This document shows positions 1 through 10,694 of a DNA stretch of 64,000 nucleotides, one piece after another (positions within the stretch are counted from its first letter, which is position 1; each line of letters opens with the position of its first letter). The stretch comes from Desmodesmus armatus (Eukaryota > Chlorophyta > Chlorophyceae > Sphaeropleales > Scenedesmaceae). Both the position numbers and the translations under genes were made by a program. Under the pieces are notes generated by a model. The model was not told the origin of the DNA. It was given only the letters and a program-made list of their open reading frames with translations, and made no database searches. The stretch lies in NCBI GenBank assembly GCA_007449985.2, contig VIIQ02000611.1, positions 62,001 to 126,000 of the forward strand. The letters run 5' to 3'.

Positions 1-61
<61 letters not shown>
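1..61. repeat. CAG trinucleotide repeat at window edge
   Basis: Uninterrupted AGC/CAG repeat of about 20 units running off the left edge. It lies upstream of the first recognisable helicase exon, so it is probably intronic or in the unseen 5' part of that gene. CAG/CTG runs recur throughout the window, as intron tracts and as poly-Gln/poly-Ala codons. Confidence 0.95.
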
Positions 62-63
<2 letters not shown>

Positions 64-244
64 GATGGCGGCAACAGCTGTCCAGCGGCAGTCACAGCCG
101 CAAGCAGCAGCATAACAGCGGATCAGCTAGCTATAGGCTAGTACATTTCTAGCCTGCCAGACAGAAGCTGAAGCAACACTGGTTGGGGAGCCAGCTGCTG
201 TGTGATGCGGCAGCCAGGCAGCCAGGCAGGGTGTATTTGCAAGG

Positions 245-246
<2 letters not shown>

Positions 247-289
<43 letters not shown>
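247..289. repeat. CAG trinucleotide repeat
   Basis: About 14 CAG units in the stretch before the first recognisable helicase exon edge. I see no conserved helicase motif between 61 and 527 (no motif I P-loop), so this part is either intron or unrecognised 5' coding sequence. Confidence 0.9.
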
Positions 290-290
<1 letters not shown>

Positions 291-529
291 CATTGCAGAT
301 GCAACAGCTGTCTCAGGACCAGTACGCCACAAGTTCCGGTGCAGCAGCTAATTCAGGATACACAGGTGTTGCGAGTGTTCTGGTTGGAGGCTGTCGCAGC
401 TGCAGGAGTGATCACAGAGAGTCCCTTGTGCTGCACACTACAATGCGTGGCCCCTGACCTTTGCATCCCGGCATGCCTGCCGCTGCATCTGCCTTGCTGC
501 CCCCCTGCCTTTCCTGCATGGCCTGTCAG

Positions 530-820
530 GTTGGTGCCATCATTGTGTCCCCCACACGTGAGCTGGCCAAGCAGATCAGTTGCAGCCGCCTCCCTTCCCC
601 GCTATGTTTGACACTGCCCCCCCCCCCCCCCCCCCCCGGGCTTGACTGCTTTCCCCCCCCCCCCCTGGACTGCACCCCCCCCCCCTAACACACCCCTTCA
701 CATACCCTTGACTGCACACTCCCCCCCCCCCCCATCCTTGCTTTTCCTGCTATCAGGTTGGTGCCATCATAGTGTCGCCCACACGTGAGCTGGCCAAGCA
801 GAACCACTCAGTGGCAGCCC
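530..820 (+). repeat. Two truncated acceptor-side copies of the motif Ia helicase exon
   Basis: Copies starting at 530 and 757 each follow a CAG acceptor and repeat the first 48-64 bases of the complete exon at 1050-1165 ([14 protein letters not shown] in the complete copy). Each then breaks off into C-rich intron sequence without a 5' splice site. The second has substitutions. They look like tandem duplications of the window spanning intron end and exon start, and are probably not spliced into product. Confidence 0.8.
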
Positions 821-1031
821 CCCCCCTCCTGCCTTTGTCGACCCCCCCCCCCCCCCCCCTCCCCTCTCCCCCTTCACACATCCCCATCAAACACCCTTGA
901 CTGCACTCCCCCCCCCTCCCGGCATGTTTGCCCCCCCACCCCCCACCCCCCACCCACCCCACCCCCCACCCCCCCACCCCCGCCCCACTACACACCCTTG
1001 ACTGCGTCCCCCCCCCCCCCCCCCCCCCCCA
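617..1031 (+). repeat. Poly-C tracts in helicase intron
   Basis: A series of nearly pure C runs (10 to about 20 bases) separated by short sequences, ending just upstream of the 3' splice site at 1048-1049. They occupy the place of a polypyrimidine tract. The same arrangement precedes the truncated exon copies elsewhere in this gene. Such runs can form i-motif or G4 structures and are prone to length errors in sequencing. Confidence 0.85.
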
Positions 1032-1049
1032 TGCGTTTCCTGCCACCAG

Positions 1050-1643
1050 GTTGGTGCCATCATTGTGTCCCCCACGCGTGAGCTGGCCAAGCAGATCCAC
1101 TCAGTGGCTGCCCCCTTTGTGGCCAGCTGCCCTGGGCTGTCATCACTGCTACTGGTGGGAGGAACGTGAGTAGCACAACTTCGGAATGTCACAACTTTGG
1201 ATGCTTGCTGCATTGTCTGGATGCACTTCCTGTCCTACACACACTACTTATGCATGCAGGGGAACGTCCTGGCTGTCCAAGTGTATGCCATAGTGCAGCT
1301 ATCCTTGTAATACGGTGTTTGTGTGCCGGCTAGATTTGCTTGCATGTGACTAGCATGTGACCTTGCTGTTCAATACACCCACACACAGCTGGGCATGCAG
1401 TGGTAAAGGTTTGGGGAACTATACCCTTATGACTGTTTGGCTGGAGGGTTCTAGCAGCAGACACCCTAATGATGATGCCTGCTTGAGCACTTTACAGCCC
1501 CAGACATCTTCTGCTGGTGTCTGCTGCTGAGACTTTTGAGCGAATAATCAGCCATATGTTTGTACAGCGGTGGCTATGGGGTATGGTGGCTGTGGGGGCG
1601 TGACTTTGGCCTCACCACATGCCTGCTGATGTTGCATGCATTG

Positions 1644-1678
<35 letters not shown>

Positions 1679-2036
1679 AGTGACCCTGCTGCTGACGTGG
1701 CAGCGTTCCGGTCTAATGGAGGTCACATCCTGGTGGGAACACCTGGCCGGCTGGATGACATAATGAAGCGATTGGGGACTGGACTCGACACAAAACAGCT
1801 TGAAGTGCTGGTGAGTTGGCCATCAAGGCTTGTTGGCTCAGCAAGATTGGTAATTTCGGGCAGCAGCAGTGAGAGTGAGTAGGACTGGACAGACAACAGC
1901 TTGATACGGCATCAAAGTGCTTGGGGATGGCCTGGACACAATTGATAGTGCAGGTGAGAGGGTTGGGGGGACTTCTAGTTTTGGTGCTGGGTTCCTTGCA
2001 ATAGATGCTGATCTCCTGGCAGTAGAGCACATTCCT

Positions 2037-2073
<37 letters not shown>

Positions 2074-5000
2074 TGCTGCTGTCAGGTACTTGATGAGCTG
2101 ACCGTCTGTTGGACATGGGGTTCAGGCAGCAGCTGGACGCAATCATGGCAAGACTGCCCAAGCAGCGACGAACAGGACTGTTCAGCGCAACACAGACGGT
2201 GAGAGAGGGGGGGGGGGGGGGGCTGGGTGACTCTGAGGGGAGGGGGAAGTATGGCACTTTGGGGGGGGGGGTACTCTGGGGCGAGGGGGCACCCTTTTGG
2301 GGGGGGGGGGGGGCATGCTCACTCAGCGTCACGCAAACAGACTTGACTATTCTTTTGGAGCTCAAGTGCAATGCTGTAGTGTCATTTTCAATCATGCGCA
2401 CTTTATGTTGTGCTGTGCCATGCTGTGCTGTGCCTACAGGAAGCAGTCGAGGCACTGGCGCGTGCTGGATTACGTAACCCAGTCAAGGTGGCAGTTGCAG
2501 TAACTGCCACAGCGCACCCAGCAGCAGCAGCAGCAGACGCCTCAGACCGGCCCAGTAAGAAGCAGAAAAGTGGCGAGAGTAATGATCAGCAGCAGCAGCA
2601 GGGTGAAGCAGCAGCAGCAGCAGCAGGTGGTGGTGTACTGCATCAGGCTACACCTAGCAGTTTAAGTCTGGAGTATTTGGTGTGTCCAGTGGAACAGAAG
2701 CTACCGCAGCTGGTGAGGAGCGTAGAGGACGGGACAGTACTCTGTGCATAGCTTATATCATGGCTTTCGTAATGTGAGTTTTTTGCAGCTGCTTTTCAGC
2801 AAGTGCTTCCAGGCCATTATGCTTGCATGTGATTAGCTTAGCACTTTGTGAGTCGGCAAGACAACATACGAATGGGTCCATGGTTGCCTCTGTGTCCCCT
2901 CCCCCCCACCACCACCGTCCATTTTAACAGCTCCATTGCCCTGCAAACGGTTCACCGGCCCCTCTCATCCCTCACCCCCCCCCCCCCCCTCCCGCACCCC
3001 CCTGTGTATGTTGCAGGTTTCCTTCCTTTCCCGCTGAAGGGCGCCGGTCCAAGGTTATCTTGTAGTCTTCCTGCTACCCCTGCCCACTCCTCCGCCCCCA
3101 TGTTGCTATAGCCGCTCACAGCCCCTCTCATGCCCCCCCCCCCTCGTACTCCCCTGTGTATGTGGTAGGTGTCGTTCCTTTCCGCTGAAGGGCATCGGTC
3201 CAAGGTTATAGTGTACTTCCTGACGCCACTTCTTTGCACACCCCCCTCGCCTGGGGCCCTAAAGCAAAGTCCATCATACTGGTGCTTACTGAAGCGTCTC
3301 TTTCTGCCCCCCCCCCCCTCCGCACCCCTCGTGTTGTCTTTCCAGGTCTCCTTCCTGTCCCCTGAAGGGCGTCGGTCCAAGGCGATCGTGTAATCTCCCT
3401 GCTACTCATGCCCACTCCTCCGCCCCCATGTTGCTATAGCCGGCTCAACAGCCCCTCTCATCCCTCCCGTCCCCCCTCTCGCACCCTCTGTGTATGTGGT
3501 AGGTGTCCTTCCTTTCCGCTGAAGGGCATCGGTCCAAGGTTATAGTGTACTTCCTGACGCCACTTCTTTGCACACACCCCTCGCCTGGGGCCCTAAAGCA
3601 AAGTCCATCATACTGGCGCTTACTGAAGCGTGTCTTTCTGCGCCCCCCTCCGCACCCCTCGTGTTGTCTTTCCAGGTCTCCTTCCTTTCCGCTGAAGGCC
3701 GCCGGTCAAGGTGATCTTGTAATCTCCCTGCTACCCCTGCCCACTCCTCCGGCCTCATGTTGCTATAGCCGGCTCAACAGCCCCTCTCATGCCCCCCCCC
3801 CCCTCGTACCCCCCTTATATGTTGCAGGTGTCCTTCCTGTCCGCTGAAGGGCGCCGGTCCAAGGTTATCGTGTACTTCCTGACGCCACTTGCCTTCACAT
3901 TTCCTCCCCTGGGGCCCAGAAGCCAATCCGAAGCAAAGCCCAGCATACTGGCGTTGCACAAACCGCGTTTTTCTGCCCTCCCCCCCCCCCTCTCGCACCC
4001 TCTGTGTATGTTGCAGGTGTCCTTCCTGTCCGCTGAAGGCGCCGGTCCAAGGTTATAGTGTACTTCCTGACGCCACTTCTTTGCACACACCCCTCGCCTG
4101 GGGCCCTAAAGCAAAGTCCATCATACTGTACTGGCGCTTACTGAAGCATGTGTTTCTGCGCCCCCCTCTGCACCCCTCGTGTTGTCTTTCCAGGTTTCCT
4201 TCCTGTCCGCTGAAGGGCGTCGGTCCAAGGTGATCTTGTAATCTCCGTGCTACCCTTGCCCACTCCTCCGCCCACAAGTTGCTATAGCCGGCTCAACAGC
4301 CCCTCTCATCCCCCCCCCCCCCCCGTCACCCCCCTTATATGTTGCAGGTCTCCTTCCTGTCCGCTGAAGGACGCCGGTCCAAGGTGATTGTGTACTTCCT
4401 GACGCCACTTGCCTTCACAATTCCTCCCCTGGGGCCCAGAAGCCAACCCGGAAGCAAAGTCCAGCATACTGGCGTTGCACAAACCGCGTTTTTCTGCCCC
4501 CCCCCCCTCTCCCACCCTCTGTGTATGTTGCAGGTGTCCTTCCTGTCCGCTGAAGGGCGCGGTCCAAGGTTATAGTGTACTTCCTGACGCCACTTCTTTG
4601 CACACACCCCTCGCCTGGGGCCCTAAAGCAAAGTCCATCATACTGTACTGGCGCTTACTGAAGCATGTGTTTCTGCGCCCCCCTCTGCACCCCTCGTGTT
4701 GTCTTTCCAGGTTTCCTTCCTGTCCGCTGAAGGGCGTCGGTCCAAGGTGATCTTGTAATCTCCATGCTACCCTTGCCCACTCCTCCGCCCACAAGTTGCT
4801 ATAGCCGGCTCAACAGCCCCTCTCATCCCCCCCCCCCCCCCCCCGTCACCCCCCTTATATGTTGCAGGTCTCCTTCCTGTCCGCTGAAGGACGCCGGTCC
4901 AAGGTGATTGTGTACTTCCTGACGCCACTTGCCTTCACAATTCCTCCCCTGGGGCCCAGAAGCCAACCCGGAAGCAAGTCCAGCATACTGGCGTTGCACA

Positions 5001-8000
5001 AACCGCGTTTTTCTGCCCCCCCCCCTCTCGCACCCTCTGTGTATGTTGCAGGTGTCCTTCCTGTCCGCTGAAGGGCGCCGGTCCAAGGTTATAGTGTACT
5101 TCCTGACGCCACTTCTTTGCACACACCCCTCGCCTGGGGCCCTAAAGCAAAGTCCATCATACTGTACTGGCGCTTACTGAAGCATGTGTTTCTGCGCCCC
5201 CCTCTGCACCCCTCGTGTTGTCTTTCCAGGTTTCCTTCCTGTCCGCTGAAGGGCGTCGGTCCAAGGTGATCTTGTAATCTCCGTGCTACCCTTGCCCACT
5301 CCTCCGCCCACAAGTTGCTATAGCCGGCTCAACAGCCCCTCTCATCCCCCCCCCCCCCCCCCGTCACCCCCCTTATATGTTGCAGGTCTCCTTCCTGTCC
5401 GCTGAAGGACGCCGGTCCAAGGTGATTGTGTACTTCCTGACGCCACTTGCCTTCACAATTCCTCCCCTGGGGCCCAGAAGCCAACCCGGAAGCAAAGTCC
5501 AGCATACTGGCGTTGCACAAACCCGCGTTTTTCTGCCCCCCCCCCCCCCCTCTCCCACCCTCTGTGTATGTTGCAGGTGTCCTTCCTGTCCGCTGAAGGG
5601 CGCCGGTCCAAGGTTATAGTGTACTTCCTGACGCCACTTCTTTGCACACACCCCTCGCCTGGGGCCCTAAAGCAAAGTCCATCATACTGTACTGGCGCTT
5701 ACTGAAGCATGTGTTTCTGCGCCCCCCTCTGCACCCCTCGTGTTGTCTTTCCAGGTTTCCTTCCTGTCCGCTGAAGGGCGTCGGTCCAAGGTGATCTTGT
5801 AATCTCCATGCTACCCTTGCCCACTCCTCCGCCCACAAGTTGCTATAGCCGGCTCAACAGCCCCTCTCATCCCCCCCCCCCCCCCGTCACCCCCCTTATA
5901 TGTTGCAGGTCTCCTTCCTGTCCGCTGAAGGACGCCGGTCCAAGGTGATTGTGTACTTCCTGACGCCACTTGCCTTCACAATTCCTCCCCTGGGGCCCAG
6001 AAGCCAACCCGGAAGCAAAGTCCAGCATACTGGCGTTGCACAAACCGCGTTTTTCTGCCCCCCCCCCTCTCGCACCCTCTGTGTATGTTGCAGGTGTCCT
6101 TCCTGTCCGCTGAAGGGCGCCGGTCCAAGGTTATAGTGTACTTCCTGACGCCACTTCTTTGCACACACCCCTCGCCTGGGGCCCTAAAGCAAAGTCCATC
6201 ATACTGTACTGGCGCTTACTGAAGCATGTGTTTCTGCGCCCCCCTCTGCACCCCTCGTGTTGTCTTTCCAGGTTTCCTTCCTGTCCGCTGAAGGGCGTCG
6301 GTCCAAGGTGATCTTGTAATCTCCGTGCTACCCTTGCCCACTCCTCCGCCCACAAGTTGCTATAGCCGGCTCAACAGCCCCTCTCATCCCCCCCCCCCCC
6401 CCGTCACCCCCCTTATATGTTGCAGGTCTCCTTCCTGTCCGCTGAAGGACGCCGGTCCAAGGTGATTGTGTACTTCCTGACGCCACTTGCCTTCACAATT
6501 CCTCCCCTGGGGCCCAGAAGCCAACCCGGAAGCAAAGTCCAGCATACTGGCGTTGCACAAACCGCGTTTTTCTGCCCCCCCCCCTCTCCCACCCTCTGTG
6601 TATGTCGTAGGTGTCCTTCCTGTCCGCTGAAGGGCGCCGGTCCAAGGTTATCGTGTACTTCCTGACGTGTGCGTCTGTTGAGTTCTACTCACTGGTGCTG
6701 CAGCGTCTACTCAGCTGAAGGGGCTGCAGGTAGCGGCACTGCACGGCAAACTGAAGCAGGTGAGGCTGAAATTCCAAGATGAGGGGCTGAGCATGTGTGA
6801 AGTTGAGTCTGAGAGCGGAGGGAGGCTATGAAATGAAGAGGGAATTTGCACCCAGACGGGAGGGAGCTTCAGGCATTGCAACGGCTGCCACAACTGAAGG
6901 GGCTGCAGGTGGCGGCACTGCACGGCAAACTCAAACAGGTGCGTACAGTGCTTTGACTTTGCTTTGATTTTGGCATTATAGTAAATTTGGCTGAGTATGT
7001 GTGATGGGCAGGGCCGAGTGTGTGTATTGGGCAGGGGAAGCGGTGGATCCCCTTTTGGGGCCATAGGGGGGTGAGAGGGAGGTGTCTTGCAAGGCAGAAG
7101 GGGCTTGGGGCATCGCAGCGGGCTGCCTCAGCTGAAGGCGCTGCAGGTGGCGGCACCGCACAGCAAACTGAAGCAGGTGGGGAAGTTGTCTTGATCTTGA
7201 GGCGTGCGCAGTGTGCGTGTGTGTCTCTGTGGGGGGGGGTGATTTAAAGGCGTAGCGTGTGTATTGGGGGGGGGGGGGGCTGGGGAAGGATGGACTTCGA
7301 GGGGGGGGGGTCAGCTCGTGAGGGGTACAGATGGTGGTCGGTCTGTCGCCATCTGGCTACCCCAGCTGAAGGGGCTGCAGGTGGCGGCACTGCACGGCAA
7401 ACTCCAACAGGTGAGGATATTGGTCTGGATGTGTTTTGACTTTGGTTTGGCTCCAAAATAGCTAAGTGTGTGTGACAGGCAGGGAAAAAGATGGGCGTTC
7501 TGTTGGGGGCCATTGGGGTTTCCGGTGGGACCTTGTGGCATTGCAGCGGCTGCCTCTGCTGAAGGCTGCAGGTGGCGGCACTGCACTGTGGCACGGCATA
7601 CAGCTGTGCTAAACCCTAGGGCTCATTTTGAGGGCCTTACTGTTACTGTTACTGTTACATGGTTCAGGCAGAGCCTGAACACCCCGTAGGGAGCCAACGA
7701 GGCTCAAGGGGCATCAGCATCATAGAACGCATCTGAATAGACATCGTAGTACTCATCTGAGAATGCACTGACGAACAGATCGGAATAGTCGGGGGCTTTA
7801 GGATGGTCAGAGGGACCCAGCAAGGGCTCATCATGCTCAGCTCGGCGAGTAGAGCCCAAGTCCGAAAACTAGGGTTTAGTGCCATTTCAGGGTTTCGTGC
7901 CGAAACTGAAACATGTGGGCTCAGCTGTTGGTCAGACCCTTGTCCAAACAGCCACACAGCGTTGTTCATCAACTATTACGAGAACTTCAACGGTCAATGC

Positions 8001-9694
8001 ACACATATGCTTCCCGATTGCACATTCCTCCTGCCCCTGATCTCCACCATCACCTCCTCTTCCCCCACTCACACCTCCTCCCTCTGGCGCCCTCCACCCA
8101 TGTCCTTTGGTGCCAAGAACACACCTTCCTTCGCTGTCCTCCCCCCCCTCCTTTTGCCCCCCCCCCCCAACTGTTGCAGGCTGCGCGCGAGTCCACCCTC
8201 TCCAAGTTCAGCCCCCTGTCCTTCTGTTCCTCCTGACAATGTTGCTACACATTCACTGTGGCACACACCGTCCTTCCTTACTGCTGGGTTTCCCTCCTCT
8301 CTCCACTCCCACATACCCTTGTTCGCCCCCCCCCTCTGCATCTTATTTTCGTACCTGGCATCCCCAAACAAACCCCCCACAACCCCCCGCCCGCTGCCCC
8401 CCCCCCCACCAGGCTGCACGTGAGTCCACCCTGTCCAAGTTCAGCACCCTGCCCTTCTGTTCCTCCTGACAAGGTCTCATCAACACAGACAAACATACGG
8501 CCTTCCTTCCTGCTCAGCTTCCCTCCTCATTCCACTTGCACAAAGACTGGTGCCTAGCCTCTCCCCTCCCCTCTGCATCTCATCCTTTGTTTCGGGCCTG
8601 CCCAAATTTACCCCCCGCCTCCGCCCGCTGCTGCCCCCCCCCAGGCTGCGCGTGAGTCCACCCTGTCTAAGTTCAGCACCCTGCCCGCTGGCGTGCTGCT
8701 GTGCACCGACGTGGCTGCACGCGGCCTCGACATACCAGACGTGTCATGGATCCTACAGTACGACATGCCACAGGTAAGAGCAACATGCGCTCACTATTAC
8801 TGATGTTTCATCACATGGCTCTTGATGTTGGGAGCTCGATGTGCATCGCAGTATGCACACGTGCATGCACAGTGCACGTTCTCCTCGCCGCCCCCCTGCC
8901 CCCAAGCGGGTATGGGTGTGCACGTTGGCCTAGACATACCCGACGAATGTGTTCCTGCAGTACGACATGCCCCAGGTGTGAAATATTTTACTTGCTAGTA
9001 GTTTTCTCCTGGTTGTCATGGTTGTCATAGGATATGCGATGCTGGGAGCTTGATGCACTTTGCGCCACCATGTTTGCACCCCTCTCACCTCCCACTGCCA
9101 CTCCCAATCACCCCCCCCCCCCCCACACACACAGGACCCCGCTGCGTTCATCCACCGTGTGGGTCGTACCGCCCGGATGCCATCCGGGGTCGCTCCGGTT
9201 CCGCGCTGGCGTCAGCTCCCTCCCCCTCCTCCCAAAGGTCTCAGTTAATCACCCCCCTTCCCCACCCCCAATACTCCCCACCCCTTCACACGCGCAGGAC
9301 CCCGCTGCGTTCATCCATCGTGTGGGTCGTACCGCGCGCATGGGGCGCTCAGGTTCTGCGCTGGCGCTGCTGACCCCCCCCCCCATCACGTTTCCCCTCA
9401 ACCCTGCACATACTATGAGTGGTACTCTCAGCACACCACGCCCCCCCCCCCCCCCGGTTCTGAATACACGCGCAGGACCCCGCTGCGTTCATCCACCGTG
9501 TTGGTCGTACCGCGCGCATGGGGCGCTCCGGTTCTGCGCTGGCGCTGCTGACCCCCAACGAGTCCCACTACGTTGACTTCCTCAAGCTGCGCAAGGTCAA
9601 CATGGGCCAGGCACAGCCAAGGACAGGTGGGTACATGGTAGGATGGTGTTGTTACATAGTTATCGATGTTCAACGTCTTGAAGACCCCCCCCCC

Positions 9695-9727
<33 letters not shown>

Positions 9728-10659
9728 AGGGAAGAGGCATGCATGTGGGGCGATATCGCCCACCAATGAACAGGCCGCACACTCGGAACAGCCTAGAAGC
9801 ACAACAAATTGCATGGTGGTTTGGGGTTTGGGGGGCCAGTTGCCGTATGTTGACTTTCTCAAGCTGCGCAAGGTCAACATGGGCCAGGCACAACCCAGGA
9901 CAGGTGAGCGGTTGTGTGCTGATGCACTGACTATTTTTCGGACCGTCATGAGACCCTTGTAGAACAGCCAAACAATGTTGTGTGGGGTGCATGTACATTA
10001 CTAAGACTACTCAAGTGATAAGATTGGTGCTGAGGCAAGCTCTGGATGATGGGTAGCTCACAAAAGAGTGGTGTTGCCGCCACTGCTGGTGCTCTGCTGC
10101 TGCTGCTGCTGCAGATGCTGCTGAGCTGTCGTCGTGGCTGCGTGATGCTGCTGAGGGTGACAGAGAGGTCATAATAAAAAATTATATCGATTAATTCAAA
10201 AATAAGTCCAGAAATTAAATTCATGCTGTTGCTGCCGCCACTGCTGCTGCTGCCGCCACTGCTGCTGCTGCTGCTGCAGATGCCCCAGACGCTGCTGAGC
10301 TGTCGTCGTGGCTGCGTAGTGCTGCTGAGGGTGACAGGGAGGTGATGATTATAAAATCATATCAATCAATCAAAAATCAAAAAAATCAAAAAATCAAAAA
10401 ATCAAATATAATCAAATATAATCAAAATTTCAAAAAACACTAATAAATAAATAAATAGAAATTCAAATCGTGCTGCTGCTGCCGCCACTGCTGCTGCAGA
10501 TGCCCCAGACGCTGCTGAGCTGTCGTCGTGGCTGCGTGGTGCTGCTGAGGGTGACAGGGAGGTCATAATAAAAAATATTATCAAGTTAACCGAAAATAAA
10601 ATTGATATTACAAATATCAATATAAATATTACGGAATTGAGTCGCTGCTGCTGCTGCCG

Positions 10660-10694
<35 letters not shown>

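Noticed and set aside
3000..6660. CRISPR-like array
   Set aside because: Units are ~520 bp with exon and splice-site content, in eukaryotic intron context; no short palindromic repeats with unique spacers.
2952..6665. Many overlapping open frames of 60-140 codons on both strands through the exon-copy array
   Set aside because: They are by-products of the repeat: the same translation recurs every ~520 bp, with no start context, splice logic or conserved product beyond the copied exon edge.
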